A stretch of 5,088 bases of DNA, taken from the NCBI GenBank assembly GCA_947461185.1, contig CANHJY010000156.1, forward strand, positions 1-5,088, given 5' to 3'. Below are positions 1 through 5,088 of this stretch, piece by piece (the first letter of the stretch is position 1; every line of letters begins with the position of its first letter). The DNA comes from Flavobacteriales bacterium (GTDB taxonomy: Bacteria > Bacteroidota > Bacteroidia > Flavobacteriales_D > Crocinitomicaceae). Position numbers and translations under genes: made by a program. The notes beneath the pieces are model-generated. The model saw only the letters and a program-made list of their open reading frames with translations, had not been told where the DNA came from and did no database searches.

Positions 1-1
1 A

Positions 2-481
2 GTTACAAAGGAAAAATTAGTGAAATTAGGTGATGTTAATCTAAATATGCTTAAAAACAAACATCTTTATTTAGACTTAAGGCATTATAATTTTTGTGAA
101 AATCAAGTGGTTGATGTAAACAAGGTTATTCAAAGATTACAAGCGCTTGAATTCGATCATTTGTCTGGCATTAATTTATATTGTGTTGTCTCTACAAATC
201 TTTGGGTACAGCCTTTATTGGATGCCGGATTTCAAGTGATGACAACTGTATCTGATATTATAGATTTTAAGAATATAATTCAACAATATCCTGAAGTTTC
301 AGGTGCTGTGGTAAACAATAAATTTGTGGATGCAGACGATATCAAATATCTAGAATCTTTAGACAAAAAAGTTGTTATTTTTGAAGTTCGGTCGCCAAAA
401 GGAATTCGATCGGCATTGAAAAAATATCCTTTTGGAATCATGACTGATGATATTCGCACTGCTTTAATAGAGAAATACTGA
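2..481 (+). CDS. C-terminal part of a probable glycerophosphodiester phosphodiesterase-like (TIM-barrel) protein; 5' end outside window
   Basis: The frame is open from base 2 to the TGA at 479-481 (159 residues), so the gene probably begins upstream. A GTG at base 20 is a possible start, with an AGGA-like stretch 8 bases before it, but the resulting 153 residues would be only about half a normal GDPD domain. What is visible is an alternation of hydrophobic strands and helices: LYLDLR, then INLYCVVS, then GAVVNN, then KKVVIFEVRSPKGIRSALKKY, ending in FGIMTDD. That last part resembles the final strands of GDPD barrels (a V.vW.V.....l...GvDgi.TD pattern). The catalytic residues of this family (HRG and E.D near the N-terminus) lie off the window, so activity cannot be judged. 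The stop codon shares its A with the ATG of the SUI1-family gene (TGATG), which implies co-transcription. The GDPD assignment rests on pattern similarity only; another TIM-barrel or Rossmann-like fold is possible. Confidence 0.5.
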   Translation, partial: VTKEKLVKLGDVNLNMLKNKHLYLDLRHYNFCENQVVDVNKVIQRLQALEFDHLSGINLYCVVSTNLWVQPLLDAGFQVMTTVSDIIDFKNIIQQYPEVSGAVVNNKFVDADDIKYLESLDKKVVIFEVRSPKGIRSALKKYPFGIMTDDIRTALIEKY

Positions 482-825
482 TGGCAAAGAAAAAAGAAAA
501 AATCAATATCGTTTATTCAACAAATCCTGATTTTAGTTACCAATTTGATGAAGAAAATGAGCAGGATACACTTCCGCCAAATCAACAAAAATTATATGTT
601 TCAGTAGACAGAAAACAACGAGGTGGAAAAGAAGTGACCTTAATTGAAGGCTTCGTTGGAGCAGAAGATGATTTAAAAGAACTTGGTAAGAAAATCAAAA
701 CAAAATGTGGAGTAGGAGGCACTGTAAAAGACAATGAGATAATTATTCAAGGGAACTTTAAAGACAAAGTTTTTGACCTACTTTCGAAAGATGGATACCA
801 AGTCAAGAAAAAAGGGGGTAATTAA
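481..825 (+). CDS. yciH: SUI1/eIF1-like translation initiation factor (YciH family)
   Basis: This is a 114-residue protein. An N-terminal tail of about 35 residues, lysine-rich then acidic (MAKKKEK... to about residue 31), precedes a complete SUI1 domain. The family hallmarks are present in order: VTLIEGF (about residues 52-58), a helix DDLKELGKKIKTKCG (about 63-77), GVGGTVKDNEIIIQG (about 77-91) and a final helix FKDKVFDLLSKDGYQVKK. The GVGGT loop and the IQG strand are the conserved core that in eIF1 and YciH contacts the ribosomal P-site region. YciH in E. coli has been linked to start-site discrimination and translation inhibition under stress; the role here is inferred from the family. 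The ATG overlaps the upstream stop by one base, so translation is probably coupled. It lies in a different transcription unit from pyrR, which has its own promoter box. I see no convincing terminator after the TAA. Confidence 0.9.
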   Translation: MAKKKEKINIVYSTNPDFSYQFDEENEQDTLPPNQQKLYVSVDRKQRGGKEVTLIEGFVGAEDDLKELGKKIKTKCGVGGTVKDNEIIIQGNFKDKVFDLLSKDGYQVKKKGGN

Positions 826-885
826 TTTGAAATTTTGGTTTATAACTTCTCAACACAATTTCATACATTTTTAATCAAAACCGCT

Positions 886-893
886 TATCTTTG
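886..893 (+). promoter_or_regulatory. Bacteroidota-type -7 promoter box (TATCTTTG) of pyrR
   Basis: TATCTTTG is an exact match to TAnnTTTG, the -7 element of the Bacteroidota housekeeping sigma factor. It ends only 5 bases before the pyrR ATG at 899. There is no clean TTG at the expected -33 distance; the closest is TTTC at 859-862, 23 bases upstream. With usual spacing the transcript would start at about 897-900, on or next to the start codon. Confidence 0.6.
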
Positions 894-898
894 TGACA

Positions 899-1438
899 AT
901 GGAAAAGCAAGTGATTCTCAATAAGCGCCACTTTGAATTAACGCTAAATCGACTTTGCTACCAATTAATTGAATCTCACAACGATTTTGCTAATACAGTT
1001 CTTATCGGTCTTCAACCGAGAGGTGTTCATTTGGTTCAAAGGCTAAAATCACAATTAGAAGAAATTCTAAATAAAGAAATTGTTTGTGGAAATCTAGACA
1101 TTACATTTTATCGAGATGATTTTAGACGACGTGAGAAACCTGTAATTCCAAGCGTTACTAATATTGACTTCGTAATCGAAGACAAAAATGTTGTACTTGT
1201 TGACGACGTTTTGTTTACAGGTCGAACCATCAGATCAGGTTTAGATGCCTTGCTAGCATTCGGAAGACCCAAAAAAGTTGAATTACTCACACTAATAGAT
1301 AGACGATTTAGACGAGATCTACCCATTCAGGCTGACTACATAGGGCTGTCTGTAGACACTTTAAGTACAGAGAGGGTTTCCGTTGAATGGCATGATGTTG
1401 AAGGTGAGGATAAAGTTGTTTTATTTAGCCCAGATTAA
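899..1438 (+). CDS. pyrR: PyrR: bifunctional pyr regulatory protein / uracil phosphoribosyltransferase
   Basis: The 179-residue length matches the PyrR family (about 175-185). It is a type I phosphoribosyltransferase fold. The PRPP-binding signature VLVDDVLFTGRT is at residues 99-110, the IGLQPRG loop at 36-42, and the LDITFYRDD stretch typical of PyrR at 66-74. The protein makes UMP from uracil and PRPP; in Firmicutes it also binds pyr leader RNA and promotes attenuation. I chose the ATG at 899. The frame also has a GTG at 893, but that base is the last G of the promoter box, so it would not be transcribed. The gene is followed after one base by pyrB, giving a pyrR-pyrB operon. Because the promoter abuts the ATG there is no leader for a PyrR-controlled attenuator, so RNA regulation of this operon by the classical route is doubtful and the enzymatic role is the safer inference. 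Confidence 0.93.
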   Translation: MEKQVILNKRHFELTLNRLCYQLIESHNDFANTVLIGLQPRGVHLVQRLKSQLEEILNKEIVCGNLDITFYRDDFRRREKPVIPSVTNIDFVIEDKNVVLVDDVLFTGRTIRSGLDALLAFGRPKKVELLTLIDRRFRRDLPIQADYIGLSVDTLSTERVSVEWHDVEGEDKVVLFSPD

Positions 1439-1439
1439 T

Positions 1440-2372
1440 ATGAACGGTCTTAGTGTTGATCATCTTACAGGAATTAAAAATGTCACTAAAGAAGATATTG
1501 AATTGATTTTCAAGACAGCTGATAGTTTCAAAGAAGTAATCAATCGCCCTATTAAAAAAGTTCCTTCGCTGCGGGATATTACTATTGCCAATATTTTTTT
1601 TGAAAATTCAACCAGGACAAGACTCTCTTTTGAGTTAGCGGAGAAAAGATTATCGGCTGATGTAGTCAATTTCAGTGCATCGAGTAGTTCTGTCAAAAAA
1701 GGGGAAACCCTCGTGGATACCGTTAATAATATTCTGTCTATGAAAGTAGATATGGTTGTAATGCGACATCCAAATCCTGGAGCAGCTGAGTTTTTAGCCA
1801 AACGTGTTGATGCTAAAATAGTCAATGCAGGTGACGGAACACATGAACATCCAACACAAGCGCTTCTTGATGCATATTCAATTCGAGAACAATTGGGAAC
1901 ATTGGAAGGTAAAAAAGTTGCTATCGTCGGGGATATATTACATTCAAGAGTTGCCCTATCTAATATTTATTGTTTACAAAAACTGGGAGCAGAAGTAATG
2001 GTTTGTGGTCCAACAACATTAATTCCAAAATTCATTTCAACATTAGGAGTAAAGGTAAGTCATAACTTACGAGAAGCATTAGAGTGGTGTGATGTGGCGA
2101 ACATGTTACGAATTCAATTAGAACGTCAAGAAACGAAATATTTTCCTTCACTAAGAGAATACGCAATGCAATTCGGACTTAACAAGGAAATTTTAGACTC
2201 ACTATCCAAGAAAATAATCATCATGCACCCAGGCCCAATTAATCGTGGAGTTGAAATTACAAGTGATGTTGCTGACTCTGAACAATCAATTATACTACAA
2301 CAAGTTGAAAACGGTGTGGCAGTGAGAATGGCCGTTATTTATCTGCTGGCTGCTAAAATTAATCGTAAATAA
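1440..2372 (+). CDS. pyrB: Aspartate carbamoyltransferase, catalytic subunit
   Basis: This 310-residue protein has the normal length for an ATCase catalytic chain. It condenses carbamoyl phosphate and aspartate to N-carbamoylaspartate, the committed step of de novo pyrimidine synthesis in the cytoplasm. The carbamoyl-phosphate site STRTR is at residues 57-61. The SVKKGET loop (84-90) supplies the conserved Lys, R109 lies in MRHPNPG, and HPTQ is at 137-140. The aspartate side includes HSR at 168-170, R224 in MLRIQLER, and HPGPINRG at 263-270, the counterpart of the HPLPR loop. The frame can be extended upstream to 1383, but that adds 19 non-family residues inside pyrR. The ATG at 1440, one base after the pyrR stop, gives the family N-terminus. 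No regulatory subunit gene (pyrI) follows, so the enzyme is probably a trimer without the E. coli-type nucleotide-regulated subunit, unless pyrI lies elsewhere. Confidence 0.96.
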   Translation: MNGLSVDHLTGIKNVTKEDIELIFKTADSFKEVINRPIKKVPSLRDITIANIFFENSTRTRLSFELAEKRLSADVVNFSASSSSVKKGETLVDTVNNILSMKVDMVVMRHPNPGAAEFLAKRVDAKIVNAGDGTHEHPTQALLDAYSIREQLGTLEGKKVAIVGDILHSRVALSNIYCLQKLGAEVMVCGPTTLIPKFISTLGVKVSHNLREALEWCDVANMLRIQLERQETKYFPSLREYAMQFGLNKEILDSLSKKIIIMHPGPINRGVEITSDVADSEQSIILQQVENGVAVRMAVIYLLAAKINRK

Positions 2373-2382
2373 GGTTTTTTTT
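2332..2382 (+). terminator. Possible intrinsic terminator overlapping the 3' end of pyrB
   Basis: TTATTTA (2335-2341) is perfectly complementary to TAAATAA (2366-2372, which contains the pyrB stop). After a one-base bulge (G2334), CC at 2332-2333 can pair with GG at 2373-2374. A run of eight T follows at once (2375-2382). This is the layout of a rho-independent terminator, but the stem is AT-rich and the loop is long (24 bases), so strength is uncertain. Confidence 0.4.
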
Positions 2383-2398
2383 AATAGTCGGATCTGCT

Positions 2399-2423
2399 GA
2401 CTTAATTTGTAGTTAAGTTTTTT
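2399..2423 (+). terminator. Second terminator-like hairpin between pyrB and the STAS gene
   Basis: ACTTAA (2400-2405) and TTAAGT (2413-2418) form a perfect 6-bp inverted repeat with a 7-base loop. A G-T wobble (2399/2419) can add one pair, and six T lie at 2418-2423. Only one G-C pair is present, so it is weak. It occupies the place where the -33 region of the next promoter should be, so it may act as a DNA element rather than as an RNA hairpin. Confidence 0.35.
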
Positions 2424-2434
2424 AAAAAAAATAG

Positions 2435-2442
2435 TACATTTG
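2435..2442 (+). promoter_or_regulatory. Bacteroidota-type -7 promoter box (TACATTTG) of the STAS-rnz operon
   Basis: TACATTTG matches TAnnTTTG exactly. A TTTG at 2406-2409 is a possible -33 element, though its 25-base spacer is a little long. Eight A at 2424-2431 lie just upstream and could bend the DNA. The predicted transcript start is near 2446-2449, leaving a leader of about 10 bases before the ATG at 2458. Confidence 0.55.
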
Positions 2443-2457
2443 GTAAAACATCAAACT

Positions 2458-2799
2458 ATGAATTTCGCAACAACTCAAGATAAGAACGAAGCTGTAGTCG
2501 CTACCAAAGTCGATAAACTTGATGCTACAAACGCTCCCGAACTCAAGGCTGAATTGGTAATTCTGAATAAAAACGGAGTGAATTCCATAGTGATGGACAT
2601 GACTGGCACAAAATACTGCGACTCTTCTGGTTTGAGTGCAATACTTACAGCTAATAGGTTGTGTAAAGATTCTAATGGTAATTTTGCCTTGTGTGGACTG
2701 AGTGATAATGTCCTTAAAATGGTACAAATTGCACAACTCGATAAAGTGCTGTTAATTGCGTCTGATGTCGATGCCGCTCGACATGCATTGAAATTGTGA
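2458..2799 (+). CDS. STAS-domain protein, anti-sigma factor antagonist-like (SpoIIAA/RsbV type)
   Basis: The protein has 113 residues, the size of a stand-alone STAS domain. The diagnostic strand-loop-helix is VNSIVMDMTGTKYCDSSGLSAIL (residues 41-63). D55-S56-S57-G58-L59 matches the DSSGL motif, where the second serine is phosphorylated by a partner anti-sigma kinase in SpoIIAA/RsbV. The N-terminal half has the expected strand and the L-D-A-x-N-A-P-E-L-K helix. No serine kinase, phosphatase or sigma factor is in the window, so the partner is unknown; in this phylum such proteins could also work outside sigma control. I chose the ATG at 2458. The frame also has a TTG at 2440, but that lies inside the -7 promoter box. 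The gene's end overlaps the rnz start by four bases, implying co-expression with ribonuclease Z. Confidence 0.88.
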   Translation: MNFATTQDKNEAVVATKVDKLDATNAPELKAELVILNKNGVNSIVMDMTGTKYCDSSGLSAILTANRLCKDSNGNFALCGLSDNVLKMVQIAQLDKVLLIASDVDAARHALKL

Positions 2800-3707
2800 A
2801 TTTTAATGTAACTGTTTTGGGAAGTGGAGCTGCAATTCCAACTTCTAAAAGAAATCCAACTGCCCATTATGTAGTTTGTAACGATCGTTACTTTTTAATT
2901 GATTGTGGTGAAGGTACACAACTGCAAATTCGAAAATATGGGCTTAAACTTCAAAAAATAAGTCACATTTTAATTTCGCATCTTCATGGCGATCATTATT
3001 TTGGGTTGGTTGGACTTTTAAGCACTATGCATCTACTAGGACGAACACAAGGTGTAACAATTTATGCTCCCGAGGCACTCAAGAATATTATAATCCAACA
3101 ATTTGAAGTGGGTAATGCGAAATTAGAATTTAATGTTGAATTTGTATCATTAGAAAATTCGGTACCGACATTACCAGTATTTGAAGATAAATTGTTGAAA
3201 GTTTATGCTTTTCCACTCAAGCATCGCGTCCCAACTTGGGGTTTTCGTATTCAAGAAAAAGAAAGAGAAAGAACACTTCTAGCAGAAAAAGCCCTAGAAG
3301 CTGGTTTATTGAGAGAACATTTTCCGCTATTGAAAAGAAATGAAATTGTGGAATTTGAAGGTAAAACCTTTTGTCCAGAAGATTTTACCTTACCATCAGA
3401 GCAGCCGCGTTCATACGCTTATTGTTCAGATACTGCTTTCGATATAAACCTTGTCGAATTTGTTAGGAATGCCAACCTGCTTTATCATGAGGCTACATTT
3501 ATTGAAAAAGATAAAAACAGAGCCAAACAAACATTTCACGCTACAGCAAATGAGGCTGCTATAATAGCCCAAAAAAGTAAAGTTCATAAACTCCTTTTAG
3601 GTCATTTTAGTGCAAGGTATGAAAGTGCTGATGGCCACCTAAATGAGGCAAAAATCCAATTCGAAAATGTGATTTGTGCTGAAGATGGATTAACAATTGA
3701 ATTATAA
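2796..3707 (+). CDS. rnz: Ribonuclease Z (tRNA 3' endonuclease)
   Basis: This 303-residue protein matches the short form of RNase Z (about 305). It is a metallo-beta-lactamase-fold zinc enzyme that cuts pre-tRNA 3' trailers next to the discriminator base, mainly where CCA is not encoded. The N-terminal strand VTVLGSGAAIPTSKRNPTA is typical. Zinc ligands and catalytic residues all appear in place: H62, H64, D66 and H67 (SHLHGDH), H143, D212 (CSDTAF), H248 and H270 (LLLGHFSARY). HEATF (231-235) is also a family motif. An exosite-like arm falls at about residues 152-200. The start is GTG at 2796, overlapping the STAS gene's TGA (GTGA). No in-frame ATG lies nearby, and the first residues MNFNVTVLGSG fit the family, so translation is probably coupled to the STAS gene. 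The stop is TAA. Confidence 0.96.
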   Translation: MNFNVTVLGSGAAIPTSKRNPTAHYVVCNDRYFLIDCGEGTQLQIRKYGLKLQKISHILISHLHGDHYFGLVGLLSTMHLLGRTQGVTIYAPEALKNIIIQQFEVGNAKLEFNVEFVSLENSVPTLPVFEDKLLKVYAFPLKHRVPTWGFRIQEKERERTLLAEKALEAGLLREHFPLLKRNEIVEFEGKTFCPEDFTLPSEQPRSYAYCSDTAFDINLVEFVRNANLLYHEATFIEKDKNRAKQTFHATANEAAIIAQKSKVHKLLLGHFSARYESADGHLNEAKIQFENVICAEDGLTIEL

Positions 3708-3708
3708 G

Positions 3709-3729
3709 CTGTTTTTCAACGTAAAATAG
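3709..3729 (+). other. Small stem-loop just after rnz
   Basis: CTGTTTT (3709-3715) can pair with AAAATAG (3723-3729) over 7 bp, including one G-T wobble, with a 7-base loop. It starts two bases after the rnz stop. It has no T-run behind it, so it is a poor intrinsic terminator. It could protect the mRNA 3' end or be chance in AT-rich DNA. Confidence 0.22.
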
Positions 3730-3775
3730 TTCAAAAGTCTTAGTCATTTAGCGGTTTTTGACAGTATTCTCTTTT

Positions 3776-3783
3776 TATATTTG
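3776..3783 (+). promoter_or_regulatory. Bacteroidota-type -7 promoter box (TATATTTG) of parE
   Basis: TATATTTG is an exact TAnnTTTG match in the 100-base gap before parE. A TTTTTG ending at 3760 is a possible -33 element, with a spacer of 15 bases, slightly shorter than usual. The predicted transcript start is near 3787-3790, giving a leader of about 20 A-rich bases without a Shine-Dalgarno sequence. Confidence 0.6.
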
Positions 3784-3790
3784 ATGGTTA

Positions 3791-3808
3791 ATGAAAATTA
3801 AAGCGTAA
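3791..3808 (+). other. Possible 5-codon leader ORF (MKIKA) overlapping the parE start
   Basis: ATG AAA ATT AAA GCG TAA lies directly before parE, and the final A of its TAA is the first base of the parE ATG (TAATG). It would begin within a few bases of the predicted transcript start. Such a short ORF can arise by chance in AT-rich DNA. Coupled re-initiation is an inference from the overlap only. Confidence 0.25.
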
Positions 3809-5088
3809 TGGCTGAAAATCAGTATACAGAAGATAATATTCGCTCACTCGACTGGAAGGAACATATTCGTTTGCGTCCAGGGATGTATATTGGTAAGTTA
3901 GGTGATGGCGCAGCAGCTGATGATGGGATTTACATACTCGTAAAAGAAGTAGTCGATAATTGTATCGATGAGTTTGTTATGGGGAATGGAAAGCGGGTCG
4001 ATATTAAAGTGAAAGACGGGAAAGTTGTTATTCGTGATTATGGGAGGGGAATTCCTTTAGGCAAGGTAATCGATTGTGTTTCGCAAATCAATACAGGAGG
4101 AAAATACGATTCTAAGGCATTTAAAAAATCTGTCGGATTAAACGGCGTGGGTACCAAAGCAGTAAATGCACTTTCATCACATTTTATGGTTTACGCTGTT
4201 CGTGATGGAGAAAAAAAACAAGCGTCATTTCAACGTGGGGAATTATTAGAAGAGCTCCCAATTTCGAAAACTGATGAGCAAAATGGTACATATGTGGAAT
4301 TTATCCCTGATGATACTATTTTCAAAAAGTTTGCTTTCAAGACTGCGTATCTCGATAAAATGATGTGGAATTACTGCTATTTGAATCGCGGTCTCTCCAT
4401 TTATTACAACGGCGAGAAATACCAATCAAAAGACGGATTAAAAGATTTACTAGAGAACAACATGGATGGTGATCCGCTTTATCCTATAATTCATCTCGAA
4501 GGTGAAGATATTGAAGTGGCATTTACGCATGGAAAAACATACGGTGAGGACTATTATTCATTCGTAAATGGCCAGCATACAACACAAGGCGGGACTCACC
4601 AAAGTGCTTTTAGAGAATCTGTAGCTAAAGTTATTCGTGATTTTTACAATAAAAATTATGAAGCTTCAGATATTCGTCAATCTATTGTTGCAGCCATCTC
4701 AGTAAAAGTAATTGAACCGGTTTTTGAATCTCAAACCAAAACCAAATTAGGATCTCAAGAAATTGAGCCCGGAGGAAAGTCAATGAGAACTTTTATCAAT
4801 GATTTTCTCAAAGATCAACTTGATAATTACCTTCATAAAAATGCGGATACAGCTGAATTGATTGAAAGAAAAATCAAACAATCGGAAAGAGAACGAAAAG
4901 AATTATCAGGAATACGTAAGATTGCCAGAGAACGCGCTAAAAAATCTAGTTTACACAATAAAAAACTGCGAGATTGTAGAATTCATCTTACGGATTTAAA
5001 GGATGAGCGCCGTGAACAAACTACACTATTCATTACCGAGGGAGATTCAGCTAGCGGATCGATTACCAAATCTAGAGATGTAAACACG
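3808..5088 (+). CDS. parE: DNA topoisomerase IV subunit B (ParE), 5' part, truncated by window end
   Basis: The frame runs from the ATG at 3808 to the last base, giving 427 complete codons without a stop. The GHKL ATPase domain comes first: EVVDN at 47-51, DYGRGIP at 77-83 and the ATP-lid VGLNGVGT at 109-116. The transducer domain follows, with the conserved lysine loop QTKTKLG at 309-315. A charged helical stretch (about 350-380) leads into the TOPRIM domain, where [12 protein letters not shown] (407-418) contains the catalytic glutamate E411. The protein is the ATPase/TOPRIM subunit of a type IIA topoisomerase that works with ParC/Gyr[18 protein letters not shown], rather than the EGDSAGG of GyrB, points to the Bacteroidota topoisomerase IV B subunit; GyrB is the alternative. 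A full-length protein would be expected at about 600-640 residues. It has its own promoter box and is not tightly linked to rnz. Confidence 0.92.
   Translation, partial: MAENQYTEDNIRSLDWKEHIRLRPGMYIGKLGDGAAADDGIYILVKEVVDNCIDEFVMGNGKRVDIKVKDGKVVIRDYGRGIPLGKVIDCVSQINTGGKYDSKAFKKSVGLNGVGTKAVNALSSHFMVYAVRDGEKKQASFQRGELLEELPISKTDEQNGTYVEFIPDDTIFKKFAFKTAYLDKMMWNYCYLNRGLSIYYNGEKYQSKDGLKDLLENNMDGDPLYPIIHLEGEDIEVAFTHGKTYGEDYYSFVNGQHTTQGGTHQSAFRESVAKVIRDFYNKNYEASDIRQSIVAAISVKVIEPVFESQTKTKLGSQEIEPGGKSMRTFINDFLKDQLDNYLHKNADTAELIERKIKQSERERKELSGIRKIARERAKKSSLHNKKLRDCRIHLTDLKDERREQTTLFITEGDSASGSITKSRDVNT

Noticed and set aside
319..326. TAAATTTG, another exact TAnnTTTG match.
   Set aside because: It is within the coding region of the GDPD-like gene with no gene start close behind it; such matches are expected by chance in AT-rich DNA.
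837..882. GGTTT / AAACC inverted repeat between the SUI1 gene and pyrR.
   Set aside because: A 5-bp stem across a 36-base loop with no T-run; too weak to call a terminator or attenuator.
1364..1377. Stretch AGTACAGAGAGGGT inside pyrR, about 60 bases before pyrB, resembling the PyrR RNA-binding consensus ARUCCNGNGAGGYU.
   Set aside because: The loop bases match, but the two mismatches (A for C at position 4, G for Y at position 13) break the upper stem that PyrR needs. The stretch also encodes the conserved STERV region of PyrR, and no terminator/antiterminator lies before pyrB.
1383..1439. Upstream extension of pyrB into pyrR.
   Set aside because: The added 19 residues do not resemble the ATCase N-terminus; the ATG at 1440 gives the usual length and spacing.
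1108..2867. Minus-strand open reading frames opposite pyrR, pyrB and the STAS gene (1108-1326, 1460-1825, 2422-2736, 2475-2867).
   Set aside because: They lie antisense to well-recognised genes, show no family motifs, and have compositions expected from shadow frames.
3731..3761. Inverted repeat TCAAAA / TTTTGA before parE.
   Set aside because: A 6-bp stem with a single G-C pair, a 19-base loop and no T-run; not distinguishable from chance.

Overview
This window reads as chromosomal housekeeping DNA from an AT-rich member of the Bacteroidota, most likely the Flavobacteriia/Flavobacteriales. Three intergenic regions each carry a TAnnTTTG box, the -7 element of the Bacteroidota sigma factor. 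Start codons lack Shine-Dalgarno sequences, with one doubtful exception near the left edge. The topoisomerase gene at the right edge has the [17 protein letters not shown] variant that I associate with Bacteroidota ParE. All genes are on the + strand, and I see no sign of mobile DNA, CRISPR arrays, tRNA or rRNA.

Layout. (1) Positions 2-825: the 3' part of a probable glycerophosphodiester phosphodiesterase-like gene, overlapping by one base a SUI1/eIF1-like (YciH family) translation factor gene. (2) Positions 886-2382: a promoter box almost touching the ATG of pyrR, then pyrR and pyrB one base apart, then a possible terminator overlapping the end of pyrB. (3) Positions 2399-3729: a second weak terminator-like hairpin merging into a promoter, a STAS-domain anti-sigma-factor-antagonist-like gene, and rnz (ribonuclease Z) overlapping it by four bases (GTGA). 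(4) Positions 3730-5088: a promoter region with two tiny leader ORFs, then the first 427 codons of parE (topoisomerase IV subunit B), cut by the window edge.

Functionally the genes cover pyrimidine synthesis/salvage (pyrR-pyrB), tRNA 3' processing (rnz), a possible regulatory switch protein (STAS), translation (SUI1) and chromosome decatenation (parE). They look like short, independently promoted operons. I found no convincing undescribed system. The points worth a second look are gene-expression details: the apparently leaderless pyrR transcript with no room for a PyrR attenuator, the translational coupling of a STAS protein to RNase Z, and the mini-ORF whose stop overlaps the parE start. 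Several of the longest possible reading frames start inside promoters or the preceding gene, so I moved the starts of pyrR, pyrB and the STAS gene downstream.
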